Of a DNA stretch of 11,432 nucleotides, positions 1-5,757 are shown piece after piece. The first letter of the stretch is position 1. Every line of letters starts with the position of its first letter. Origin of the DNA: JAPUDQ01 sp039916485 (GTDB lineage: Bacteria > Patescibacteriota > Saccharimonadia > Saccharimonadales > Saccharimonadaceae); the NCBI GenBank assembly GCA_039916485.1, contig JBDSLH010000038.1, positions 1 to 11,432 of the forward strand, written 5' to 3'. Made by a program: the position numbers and the translations under genes. Under the pieces are notes generated by a model that worked only from the letters and a program-made list of their open reading frames with translations, had not been told where the DNA came from and ran no database searches.

Positions 1-178
1 TAACAGCACTAAAAAAATGTTCGTGATATTGCGGCAAATCGAGCTCGAATTGTTCGCGATCGGCTTTTGTTTCTTGTAGACATAAAATGTCTGGATCATG
101 ATCCTTTATAAACTGTAGTAATGAGCCTTTAGTTAAGACCGCACGTATTCCGTTTACATTCCAAGAATATAGTTTCAT
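1..178 (-). CDS. xth: Exodeoxyribonuclease III (AP endonuclease family), N-terminal part only
   Basis: The reverse strand from 178 reads MKLYSWNVNGIRAVLTKG and continues for 59 residues to the window edge, where the gene is cut. The opening WNVNGIRA (Asn7) and the CLQETKAD block (Glu36) are the first two conserved motifs of the exonuclease III/APE1 endonuclease-exonuclease-phosphatase fold. Asn7 and Glu36 correspond to metal-site residues. The family cuts 5' to abasic sites and degrades 3' ends in base-excision repair. The full protein should be about 250-260 residues, so roughly three quarters lies outside. The ATG at 178 sits 7 bases after a TACAAT -10 element and has no Shine-Dalgarno sequence. 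It points away from the SPFH segment, whose edge is 60 bases upstream. Family assignment is firm; the exact subtype (Xth or ExoA) is not decidable from this fragment. Confidence 0.9.
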   Translation of the reverse strand, partial: MKLYSWNVNGIRAVLTKGSLLQFIKDHDPDILCLQETKADREQFELDLPQYHEHFFSAV

Positions 179-185
179 ATAACTT

Positions 186-214
186 ATTGTAACCTACTTT
201 GCGGCGCATTCGAA
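186..214 (-). promoter_or_regulatory. Probable xth promoter, near-leaderless
   Basis: On the minus strand a TACAAT hexamer (186-191) ends 7 bases before the xth ATG. A spacing of 17 bases places the -35 box at 209-214 (TTCGAA), a poor match to TTGACA that lies inside the palindrome at 208-223. Transcription would begin at or next to the start codon. Confidence 0.5.
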
Positions 215-223
215 TGTTCGAAT
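208..223. promoter_or_regulatory. 16-base palindrome over the xth -35 region, possible operator
   Basis: ATTCGAA-TG-TTCGAAT is a perfect dyad with 7-base arms and a 2-base centre. It covers the expected -35 position of the xth promoter, a place where a repressor would act. It resembles Gram-positive LexA boxes (CGAAC-N4-GTTCG) in its half-site bases, but the spacing is shorter, so a LexA role is only a guess. Confidence 0.35.
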
Positions 224-237
224 AAATCGTTGAGTAG

Positions 238-252
238 ACAAGCTAGGAATAT
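238..252 (+). repeat. Left copy of 15-bp inverted repeat
   Basis: ACAAGCTAGGAATAT, the exact reverse complement of 1424-1438. Identity stops on both sides: outward G here against A in the other copy, inward T against A. Confidence 0.85.
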
Positions 253-259
253 TGCCGGG

Positions 260-292
260 GTACCGGCAGGGACCCGAGGCCCCCGCCGGTAC
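260..292 (-). terminator. GC-rich hairpin just after the SPFH gene
   Basis: GTACCGGC (260-267) pairs with GCCGGTAC (285-292), and three more G-C pairs can form inside the 17-base loop. It begins 7 bases beyond the SPFH stop. No U-run follows on the minus strand, so it would be an atypical, GC-rich terminator; a role in mRNA 3'-end protection is equally possible. Confidence 0.45.
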
Positions 293-298
293 GCACCG

Positions 299-1333
299 TC
301 ACTTCGTGGTGCCGGGCAACACGACCGGTGAGTTGCCTCCCGGGAAGCAGTACATCCCTGACGGGACACCTGCCGGTGTGTTGACCATGGACTCCATGAT
401 GTTGAGGCACTTGTAGGCCAGAACGTTGGGGTCCTTGCTAATGGAGTCGGTGATTGCAACGTTGGCTTTCGCCTCAGCCTTCGCGGTCTCTTCCTTCTGC
501 TCGGCAATCCGAGTGTTGGCGACCTCCTGCTGGTAGGCGTCGATCTTGCTCTGGGTAGGGGCGTCCAGGTGGATCAGCGGAGTTGTGACACTCAGAATCT
601 CCACTTGGGCAATCCCGTTGCCGAGCTTCTTCACTCGTTCGATGATCGCGGCTTGTGTGTCGGTCGACAGGCTGCCCACTCCGACGGTCTTGACACCCTT
701 GACAGCGGCAAGAGGGTCATAGTCCCCGTAGACATCGTTGAGCGCGCCATTGAGCTCGCGCTTGACGAGTGACTCCTTGATGGCGAGGTTGACGTCGTCT
801 CGGTTGCGGTAGTCCTGGAACAGGACATCCGCTTCGTTGGCGACGATCCTCCACCTGCTGGTGGTGTCGATGCACGCCACCGAACCGTTGCCGATTCGGA
901 CCTTGATGCAGGAGCCCTTGTCACCAGCTCCAACGTAGTTGTCGGTCTGGATGGTTCCATCCATCTCGGTGACCTTCTGCCAGGGCGCCTTCAGGTGAAG
1001 ACCGTTGGTCATGGTGTCGACAGGTCGGTTGAACGTGGTGACCACGCCGACCTGCTTCGTCCCAACCATAGTGAGAGAGGAGAAGATCAAGGCGAGAATG
1101 GCAGTCACGTACAGACCCCTTGCAACCCATCTGGGAATGCTGAGACGATCGACGCCGTTCCGCTGCGTCCTTTCCCACTCGGAGAGACGCTGGCCAAACG
1201 CGTAGTTGTCCTCGTATTCCACCCTCTCGGGTCTCGTAACAACAGAACCAGAGCTGCTGAGCTTTCGCACCACGACGGATGTCGCGATGGCAGCGATCAG
1301 CAGGGTGACGCTGAGGATAAGCAAGAACGGCAT
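299..1333 (-). CDS. SPFH/band-7 (prohibitin-like) membrane protein, GC-rich and probably foreign
   Basis: A 344-residue protein. An N-terminal hydrophobic segment (about 2-22) and a second one (about 72-90) flank a charged stretch. A band-7-like region follows, starting KQVGVVTTFNRPVDTMTNGLHLKAPWQ (residues 93-119, opening block KQVGVVTTF), and an Ala/Glu/Lys-rich helix spans about 259-295, as in prohibitin/HflK-type scaffolds. These proteins oligomerise in membranes and organise other proteins; the partner here is unknown. The start at 1333 is chosen because AAGGAGG lies just upstream and the hydrophobic segment begins at once; an in-frame start at 1405 would add 24 residues with no such signal. 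Codons are strongly G/C-ending (ATC GAC ACC ACC AGC for IDTTS), unlike every neighbour, and the gene starts with a strong Shine-Dalgarno sequence where most neighbours look leaderless. This suggests transfer from a GC-rich donor, plausibly an actinobacterium or its phage. The function is recognised only at fold level. Confidence 0.75.
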   Translation of the reverse strand: MPFLLILSVTLLIAAIATSVVVRKLSSSGSVVTRPERVEYEDNYAFGQRLSEWERTQRNGVDRLSIPRWVARGLYVTAILALIFSSLTMVGTKQVGVVTTFNRPVDTMTNGLHLKAPWQKVTEMDGTIQTDNYVGAGDKGSCIKVRIGNGSVACIDTTSRWRIVANEADVLFQDYRNRDDVNLAIKESLVKRELNGALNDVYGDYDPLAAVKGVKTVGVGSLSTDTQAAIIERVKKLGNGIAQVEILSVTTPLIHLDAPTQSKIDAYQQEVANTRIAEQKEETAKAEAKANVAITDSISKDPNVLAYKCLNIMESMVNTPAGVPSGMYCFPGGNSPVVLPGTTK

Positions 1334-1370
1334 GACCGTCCTCCTTTCGATGAACGGTACTGGGCTTCCC

Positions 1371-1417
1371 GAATCACATACCAAGTTCATACTGCTAATC
1401 AACACAGTATGTGATTC
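1371..1417. repeat. Overlapping inverted repeats upstream of the SPFH gene
   Basis: GAATCACATAC (1371-1381) and its reverse complement GTATGTGATTC (1407-1417) form an 11-bp perfect dyad with a 25-base loop. A second dyad, CATACTG (1388-1394) with CAGTATG (1405-1411), shares its right arm, so the two hairpins exclude each other. They lie in the probable SPFH 5' leader. They could be an operator, a folded RNA leader or a recombination site. Confidence 0.6.
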
Positions 1418-1420
1418 AGG

Positions 1421-1426
1421 ATTATA
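1421..1426 (-). promoter_or_regulatory. Possible -10 element for the SPFH gene
   Basis: A perfect TATAAT on the minus strand overlaps the inner end of the right inverted repeat. It would give a leader of about 80 bases containing the overlapping hairpins. No good -35 box is seen. A weaker alternative is TTGATT-16-TATGTG nearer the gene. Confidence 0.3.
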
Positions 1427-1438
1427 TTCCTAGCTTGT
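1424..1438 (-). repeat. Right copy of 15-bp inverted repeat
   Basis: ATATTCCTAGCTTGT on the plus strand, the exact reverse complement of 238-252. Confidence 0.85.
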
Positions 1439-1525
1439 TAAAAAACGTACCAGAAGTAAACTTCGATGATACTGTATATATTATAACAAAAAAACTAATT
1501 ATTGTCAATACATGCGAAATCCACA

Positions 1526-1534
1526 TGTTACACT
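1526..1534 (+). promoter_or_regulatory. pyrH extended -10 promoter
   Basis: TGT-TACACT has the TGnTAnnnT form of an extended -10 element and ends 8 bases before the pyrH ATG, implying a leader of at most a few bases. A TTGTCA lies at 1502-1507, but the 21-base spacing is too long for a normal -35. Confidence 0.5.
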
Positions 1535-1542
1535 GGCTACAT

Positions 1543-2244
1543 ATGTATAAACGAATTCTTTTAAAACTTTCTGGTGAACAATTACAAGGTGAACATGCTG
1601 GTGGATTTGATACTGATCGCGCAAAGTGGATTGCAGGTCAGATTAAAGAGGCTAAAACAAATGCACAAATCGTTATCATGGTTGGTGGTGGTAATTATGC
1701 TCGTGGCGCCCAACTTGCTAACGATTCTATCCAACGAATTACTGGAGACAACGTCGGAATGCTAGCGACAATGATGAATGCACTGACACTTGCCGATGTA
1801 TTCAATAGTGAGGGCTTGCCAACTCGAGCCATCAGTAACGTTAAGGCCGATCAGGTTATCGACCAATTTACGCATCGTCGTGCGACCAGTCATTTAGAAA
1901 AAGAGCGCGTCGTTATTGTCGGTGGTGGTACAGGCCGACCCTTTTTGACGACTGATACTGCTGCTATCAATCTCGCGCTTGAACTAGACTGCGAAGTCGT
2001 GATCAAAACAACAAAAGTAGATGGAGTTTACGATAAAGACCCTAACAGGCATGATGACGCAGTAAAACACCATACAATTTCATATCACGAAGCTCTTTCC
2101 AGCCCAGACATAACAGTCATGGACAAAGCAGCACTCGGACTCGCGATGGAGCAGCATATTCCACTGATTATTTGTAGTTTGCTCGATGATGGCAATATTG
2201 CTCGAGCGGCACGTGGCGAAGCTGTCGGCACACTGGTCTCTTAG
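1543..2244 (+). CDS. pyrH: UMP kinase
   Basis: A 233-residue member of the amino-acid-kinase fold that phosphorylates UMP to UDP with ATP in pyrimidine nucleotide synthesis. Landmarks are YKRILLKLSGE at the N terminus (residues 2-12), GGGN at 48-51 in the nucleotide/UMP region, MLATMMNAL at 73-81, GGGTGRPFLTTDTAA at 127-141 (Arg where many family members have Asn) and KTTKVDGVYDKDP at 155-167. The length is normal for bacterial PyrH. The frame is open back to an ATG at 1411, but residues upstream of 1543 are unlike the family, and MYKRILLKLSGE aligns with the usual start, which also follows an extended -10 box. The gene is not next to tsf or frr as in many bacteria. Its TAG overlaps the stop of smpB on the other strand. 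Confidence 0.95.
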   Translation: MYKRILLKLSGEQLQGEHAGGFDTDRAKWIAGQIKEAKTNAQIVIMVGGGNYARGAQLANDSIQRITGDNVGMLATMMNALTLADVFNSEGLPTRAISNVKADQVIDQFTHRRATSHLEKERVVIVGGGTGRPFLTTDTAAINLALELDCEVVIKTTKVDGVYDKDPNRHDDAVKHHTISYHEALSSPDITVMDKAALGLAMEQHIPLIICSLLDDGNIARAARGEAVGTLVS

Positions 2245-2696
2245 CGCCGAGCTAGATCACGGTCAATATCACGTCGTTTGATAGTTTCACGTTTGTCCCA
2301 GTTTTTCTTACCCTTACCGAGGGCGATCACTACTTTGATAGTTTTGCCGGCTGGAAGGAGTTTGGTAGGAACAATAGTCATTCCTGACTTTTTTTGAGCA
2401 GCGAGTGATTCGATCTGTTTTTTATGTGCGAGTAGTTTGCGAGCGGTCATATCAACCGTGCGTGAGCCCGACTCACCACGTGTATTATATTTGAGACTAA
2501 AACTAGCGTTATGCAGCCACAGTTCCCCGTTTTGGACTGTCACATAAGCGCCTCTGAGCTGGACGTGATTGTCACGAGCCGCACGTACTTCGGGACCGGT
2601 CAAAACTATGCCAACCACGAGATCTTCAGCCAACTCATAATCGAACCGTGCACGACGGTTTATGACAGCAGCAGGTTGGACTGGTTTCTTCTTCAT
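2241..2696 (-). CDS. smpB: SsrA (tmRNA)-binding protein SmpB
   Basis: A 151-residue protein of normal SmpB length. SmpB binds tmRNA and delivers it to stalled ribosomes for trans-translation. Conserved blocks are INRRARFDYEL (12-22), GIVLTGPEVRAAR (29-41), ARKLLAHKKQI (85-95) and GKGKKNWDKRETIKRRD (127-143), followed by the basic tail that enters the mRNA channel. Two departures stand out: Phe18 where E. coli SmpB has His22 in its RARHEY block, and GPE (34-36) where GTE or GWE is usual. The ATG at 2696 is preferred over an in-frame GTG at 2702, because it starts the Lys-rich N terminus and lies 7 bases after a TACAAT box. No tmRNA gene was seen in this window. The gene is convergent with pyrH and diverges from the gene at 2762. 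Confidence 0.95.
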   Translation of the reverse strand: MKKKPVQPAAVINRRARFDYELAEDLVVGIVLTGPEVRAARDNHVQLRGAYVTVQNGELWLHNASFSLKYNTRGESGSRTVDMTARKLLAHKKQIESLAAQKKSGMTIVPTKLLPAGKTIKVVIALGKGKKNWDKRETIKRRDIDRDLARR

Positions 2697-2703
2697 GATC
2701 ACT

Positions 2704-2712
2704 ATTGTACCA
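2704..2712 (-). promoter_or_regulatory. smpB extended -10 promoter
   Basis: On the minus strand TGG-TACAAT, an extended -10 element, ends 7 bases before the smpB ATG. Hexamer and spacing are identical to those of the xth promoter. No Shine-Dalgarno sequence is present. Confidence 0.55.
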
Positions 2713-2723
2713 GAGATGATCTA

Positions 2724-2752
2724 TTGTAATTTATTATACTACGTGATATAAT
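2724..2752 (+). promoter_or_regulatory. Promoter for the gene at 2762
   Basis: TTGTAA (2724-2729), a 17-base spacer and a perfect TATAAT (2747-2752), ending 9 bases before the ATG. This is the best sigma-70-type promoter in the window and predicts a leader of only about 2-3 bases. It is back to back with the smpB promoter. Confidence 0.7.
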
Positions 2753-2761
2753 AAATAGATA

Positions 2762-3790
2762 ATGAACACTTTCGATGCTTATCCAGAAGTTCGAAGACTT
2801 GAATGCTTAGACACACTCGAGCCTGTAGTTGCAAGACATATGTCTACGCCAATCGCTACGTGGGCAGAGCAATTAACGAACGGTTTAGACACTTTTTCAG
2901 TTGGTGAACAGGATTTTAGAGCGTATACAGATATCCCCTCTGACTCAACAGACAGTGTTGTACTAATGACTGGTGAACATGGCAATAGCTACTGGGCCCA
3001 GCATAACAAGCGCATGCCTAACCCCGCAGTTGTTCGAGCGCACATCATTCGTGACGCTATTGATCCTAACGCAACTCTAGCCTACTTTTCAGGAGACGCA
3101 CTTGGTGAGCCTAACCTGCATTTATCTCCAGACGAATTAAAAGAGTTGAATAAAGGATTTTTGACACCTATTTCAGACAGGATAGAAGCTTTGATAGCTG
3201 CATTACCAAACCATTCTGAATTGAATCGAGGAACTGGAATAGGTATGTCCTTAGGAGCCACGGTGTTAAGCAATCTAATGGTATTTGGTAATACGCCACT
3301 TAACAGTGCTGTATATATTGAAGCCCCTAACGTGGTAGAACGACACAAGCGTGAACTAATGAAAAGCTTCATGACTAGTGGCAACGAGCTAGCAGCAAAC
3401 ATTGCACTCAACCACGATATTGCTACCAGTGAAGTTGCTGCAGAACATGCAAAATCCGTAGATATCAAATCTGTACGTGGGGTGCTGGGAATGGGCATCT
3501 TCGGTGTTGGGCTTCTTGCGCTACCTACGAACCGAGCGCTGTTGCGCCCAATGCTCACTCACAGTCTCTCGCGACAATTAGCAGTAAGCATCAAAAACGG
3601 CCACAATGTTGTTCATGCGTGGGGTACAAAAGCTAACGTCTCTCCGGTTTCAGGTAATAGAGCGATACGTGACAGATTTAATGATGATCCACTCTATGAT
3701 TCTTTCGAATTTTTTGGTCAACATGCGGACCATAGTCTAACCAATGTGTACTCAGTTATGGGCGCATTAGCACGGCACGCAGCACGATAA
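2762..3790 (+). CDS. Alpha/beta-hydrolase-like protein, divergent
   Basis: A 342-residue protein not recognised at family level. GTGIGMSLGATVLSNLMVFG (157-176) looks like the nucleophile elbow of an alpha/beta hydrolase, with G161-x-S163-x-G165 between a strand and a helix. A strand-like NVVHAWGTKA (282-291) fits the strand before the usual acid, but the Asp expected in a WGxxD pattern is Ala291 here. HADHS (321-325) near the C terminus supplies a candidate catalytic His. A lid-like stretch of about 100 residues separates elbow and acid regions. There is no signal peptide, and only a modest hydrophobic patch at about 241-254. It heads the plus-strand run with a second hydrolase and two glycosyltransferases, so a role in lipid or glycan metabolism is plausible. 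The substrate is unknown, and it may be catalytically impaired. Confidence 0.65.
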   Translation: MNTFDAYPEVRRLECLDTLEPVVARHMSTPIATWAEQLTNGLDTFSVGEQDFRAYTDIPSDSTDSVVLMTGEHGNSYWAQHNKRMPNPAVVRAHIIRDAIDPNATLAYFSGDALGEPNLHLSPDELKELNKGFLTPISDRIEALIAALPNHSELNRGTGIGMSLGATVLSNLMVFGNTPLNSAVYIEAPNVVERHKRELMKSFMTSGNELAANIALNHDIATSEVAAEHAKSVDIKSVRGVLGMGIFGVGLLALPTNRALLRPMLTHSLSRQLAVSIKNGHNVVHAWGTKANVSPVSGNRAIRDRFNDDPLYDSFEFFGQHADHSLTNVYSVMGALARHAAR

Positions 3791-3806
3791 AAAACCCTTT
3801 TCATAC

Positions 3807-3812
3807 TATACT
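3807..3812 (+). promoter_or_regulatory. -10 element for the hydrolase at 3819
   Basis: TATACT ends 6 bases before the ATG in the 28-base gap after the previous gene. There is no Shine-Dalgarno sequence and no clear -35 box. Read-through from the 2762 promoter is also possible. Confidence 0.4.
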
Positions 3813-3818
3813 GACGGT

Positions 3819-4583
3819 ATGACGACAATTTACCTCCACGGCTTTTCAGGCGATGACAAAGGTCTTGCAGATTTTGCTGAGGCGTTAGATGTACGTCCAT
3901 ATTACTTGCTACTGATGCCAGGATTTGGCGGTAGTACTGTGCGCAGAGCAGCTCGCGACAATCTCGGTGAGTACTGTCATGACGTTATTGAACAAATAAA
4001 TACGATTACGACTGAAAAGATACACCTCATCGGGCATTCGCATGGGGCTATCATTGCGTACTCTGTCGCTGCGCTGTACCCAGATCGTGTTGCACGGCTA
4101 ACACTGATTAATCCTGTTGCTCGTCCCCAGCTTTCGTCTCGTGCCCTATCTACTTTAATCCGTGGGGCTACATGGGTTGTCCCAACGCCACTATTTTTGC
4201 GAGTATTACGATCAAGACACATCGTTGATGCTGTTAGTAGATATCTTACAGAGGGACATCACATATCAGCACAAGCGCGAGTAAAAGCGATGCGCCGAAA
4301 TGAGACGAAGTATTACCATAAAGATATGTTCCGACTCTCTAATCATGCTACGTCATTTAAAGAGTTCATGAAGGAGTCACGTGTAACGTGTCCAACGACT
4401 ATTTTGTTTGACGCGATGGATAATGTGGCCGGTCCACATGCTGCAGCGTGGTACGCCGCGCATACGAGCAATCCTACATTGCTGGAAGTGACTGGTGGGC
4501 ACCTGGGAGTGGTAGCGACACCAGAAATAATCGCTGGAACGCTTCGTGGGGCAAAAATGGATTATAATAATTCGGATGACTAA
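3819..4583 (+). CDS. Alpha/beta hydrolase, serine hydrolase type
   Basis: A 254-residue cytoplasmic-type protein with the full alpha/beta-hydrolase layout. HGFSG (7-11) after the first strand is the oxyanion-hole loop, GHSHG (72-76) carries nucleophile Ser74, ILFDAMD (195-201) ends in candidate acid Asp201, and GGHLG (226-230) carries His228. The cap region at about 105-185 is rich in basic residues. Such enzymes cleave esters, thioesters or amides; the sequence does not reveal the substrate. The last codons overlap the start of the next gene by 8 bases, and the C-terminal tail DYNNSDD is encoded by the DNA that also supplies the next gene's TATAAT. Its neighbours suggest action on a lipid or glycolipid, for example acyl removal, but this is context only. 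Confidence 0.88.
   Translation: MTTIYLHGFSGDDKGLADFAEALDVRPYYLLLMPGFGGSTVRRAARDNLGEYCHDVIEQINTITTEKIHLIGHSHGAIIAYSVAALYPDRVARLTLINPVARPQLSSRALSTLIRGATWVVPTPLFLRVLRSRHIVDAVSRYLTEGHHISAQARVKAMRRNETKYYHKDMFRLSNHATSFKEFMKESRVTCPTTILFDAMDNVAGPHAAAWYAAHTSNPTLLEVTGGHLGVVATPEIIAGTLRGAKMDYNNSDD
4563..4568 (+). promoter_or_regulatory. -10 element inside the hydrolase gene for the glycosyltransferase at 4576
   Basis: A perfect TATAAT inside the last codons of the hydrolase gene ends 7 bases before the ATG at 4576. The spacing equals that of xth and smpB. No convincing -35 box is seen. Confidence 0.4.
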
Positions 4584-5736
4584 TTCTGCGACACAGCAAG
4601 AGCGACGAAAAAAAATTATCATTATGACCGTTGATTTCGGTGGTGGTCATAAAGCTATGAGTCGCAACCTGATTGACGTTATCTCTGAATACGATCCAAG
4701 CATTGAAATCAAAGTCATTGATGTCATCAAAGATGCATGGCCAGCGTTTAGTAACGGTACATCAAAAATGTATGCTGACTCGAGCTCAAACAATAATGGT
4801 TTTTGGTTTAAAGTATATTATCGACTCACGGACAAATTCCCGGCACCCTTGCGCTGGCTCGGGCACATAGTTTTTGGGAATTATGCTAAAAAGAAATACA
4901 AATCAGAGAATCCTGACATGATAATTGCTACATTTCCGCTGCTTGCGGATGTTGCTGTTGCCGCACGCGATGCAAATCACGGCACGGCACCGGTCCTCGT
5001 AACAGTTACCGATGCCGGGAACATCCAGGGCATCTGGATATCAAAAGTAGCTGACCATACGCTAACTGCTACATCTGACACGGTTGACTATCTTGTATCG
5101 CGTGGTATGGATCCAGATAAAGTTTCGTTCATTGGGTTCCCTGCCGCAAAACAGTTTTATAATCCGGGCAATAAACTTACGCTACGCAAAAAGCATGGTC
5201 TTAAACCTGACGTCTTTACAATTTTGCTTACAGCTGGTGGTGCTGGGCTAAATTATCGTAAGGCCGTCAGAGTTGCCGAAGAAATTGCAAAAATTCGTTT
5301 ACCGTATCAAATAATTTTGAATGCTGGGAGCAATGATCTTTTGAAACAAGAGTTTGAATCGATCAAATTTCCCTATGCTGAAAAGGTTATTATTGAAGGT
5401 TATACTGACAAAATGCCAGATTATATTACGGCCAGCGATGTCATATGCTGCAAGAGCGGATGGTTAACCGTCAATGAATGTCTCGTGCTACAGAGACCAC
5501 TTGTGCTGTATGACGCAGTGCCTGGACATGAAGAACAAAATGTTCAGTTTGTCGTAAGTAATCAATTCGGGGTGTTTGAAGAAGACCCGGGTAAAGTAGC
5601 TAATCACGTCAAACGTTTAATGCTTTCACCAGAGGCGTTTAAGTCCTATCAAGACAGCATGAAACAAGCCCATACGAACAAAAATCCTTATGAAGAACTT
5701 GGAGCTCTTATCGGCAACTATTTGCTGAAGGGGTAA
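4576..5736 (+). CDS. MGDG-synthase-like glycosyltransferase (GT28 type, GT-B fold)
   Basis: A 386-residue protein with the two-domain layout of monogalactosyl- or monoglucosyl-diacylglycerol synthases (MGDG synthase, UgtP/YpfP) and MurG relatives. IIIMTVDFGGGHKAM (14-28) matches the MGDG-synthase N domain, with its GGGH loop thought to face the diacylglycerol acceptor. VTVTDAGNIQGIWI (142-155) resembles the family's TDxG/W segment. The C domain has TAGGAGLNY (219-227), CCKSGWLTVNE (291-301, where KPGGLT is more usual) and PGHEEQN (316-322), which contacts the nucleotide-sugar. The likely reaction is transfer of glucose or galactose from a UDP-sugar to a membrane lipid at the inner membrane face. 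The ATG at 4576 is preferred to an in-frame GTG at 4546, as it follows TATAAT by 7 bases and avoids a longer overlap. The acceptor and sugar cannot be read from sequence. Confidence 0.85.
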   Translation: MTNSATQQERRKKIIIMTVDFGGGHKAMSRNLIDVISEYDPSIEIKVIDVIKDAWPAFSNGTSKMYADSSSNNNGFWFKVYYRLTDKFPAPLRWLGHIVFGNYAKKKYKSENPDMIIATFPLLADVAVAARDANHGTAPVLVTVTDAGNIQGIWISKVADHTLTATSDTVDYLVSRGMDPDKVSFIGFPAAKQFYNPGNKLTLRKKHGLKPDVFTILLTAGGAGLNYRKAVRVAEEIAKIRLPYQIILNAGSNDLLKQEFESIKFPYAEKVIIEGYTDKMPDYITASDVICCKSGWLTVNECLVLQRPLVLYDAVPGHEEQNVQFVVSNQFGVFEEDPGKVANHVKRLMLSPEAFKSYQDSMKQAHTNKNPYEELGALIGNYLLKG

Positions 5737-5749
5737 ACCATCGTATAAT
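5722..5749 (+). promoter_or_regulatory. Promoter for the GT2 gene
   Basis: TTGCTG (5722-5727), a 16-base spacer and a perfect TATAAT (5744-5749), ending 8 bases before the ATG at 5758. It spans the end of the preceding gene and the 21-base gap. Confidence 0.5.
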
Positions 5750-5757
5750 GGATCGTA

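Larger units (their letters stand above)
238..1438. mobile_element. Putative inserted segment bounded by 15-bp inverted repeats, carrying one SPFH gene
   Basis: ACAAGCTAGGAATAT at 238-252 is repeated as its exact reverse complement at 1424-1438. Between them lies a 1.2-kb block holding a single gene of clearly higher GC (one sampled 60-base line about 57%, against about 43-47% in neighbouring genes). The repeats sit in AT-rich sequence just outside the GC-rich part, between the xth and pyrH promoter regions, both of which look intact. No transposase or recombinase is encoded inside, and no clear target duplication is visible (TAG on the left, TAA on the right). A non-autonomous transposon-like element, an invertible segment, or an assembly or whole-genome-amplification chimera are all possible. 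Confidence 0.4.

Noticed and set aside
631..1178. Long minus- and plus-strand open frames overlapping the SPFH gene (for example 631-960 minus, 921-1178 minus, 995-1414 plus)
   Set aside because: They are shadow frames created by the high GC at third codon positions of the SPFH gene; their proteins have no recognisable motif and are low in complexity.
1371..1417. Reading the overlapping hairpins as an integron attC site
   Set aside because: The typical GTTRRRY/RYYYAAC core boxes and R/L box layout are not present, and no integrase is seen.
1510..1528. ACATG/CATGT dyad in the pyrH promoter as an operator
   Set aside because: Arms of only 5 bases in AT-rich sequence, easily expected by chance.
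1411..1542. N-terminal extension of pyrH from the ATG at 1411
   Set aside because: The extra 44 residues do not resemble UMP kinase, and the region contains the inverted repeat and pyrH promoter; the family start aligns at 1543.
3082..3558. 158-residue minus-strand open frame inside the gene at 2762
   Set aside because: The opposite frame has the hydrolase-like elbow, promoter and neighbours in the same direction; this frame shows no motif.
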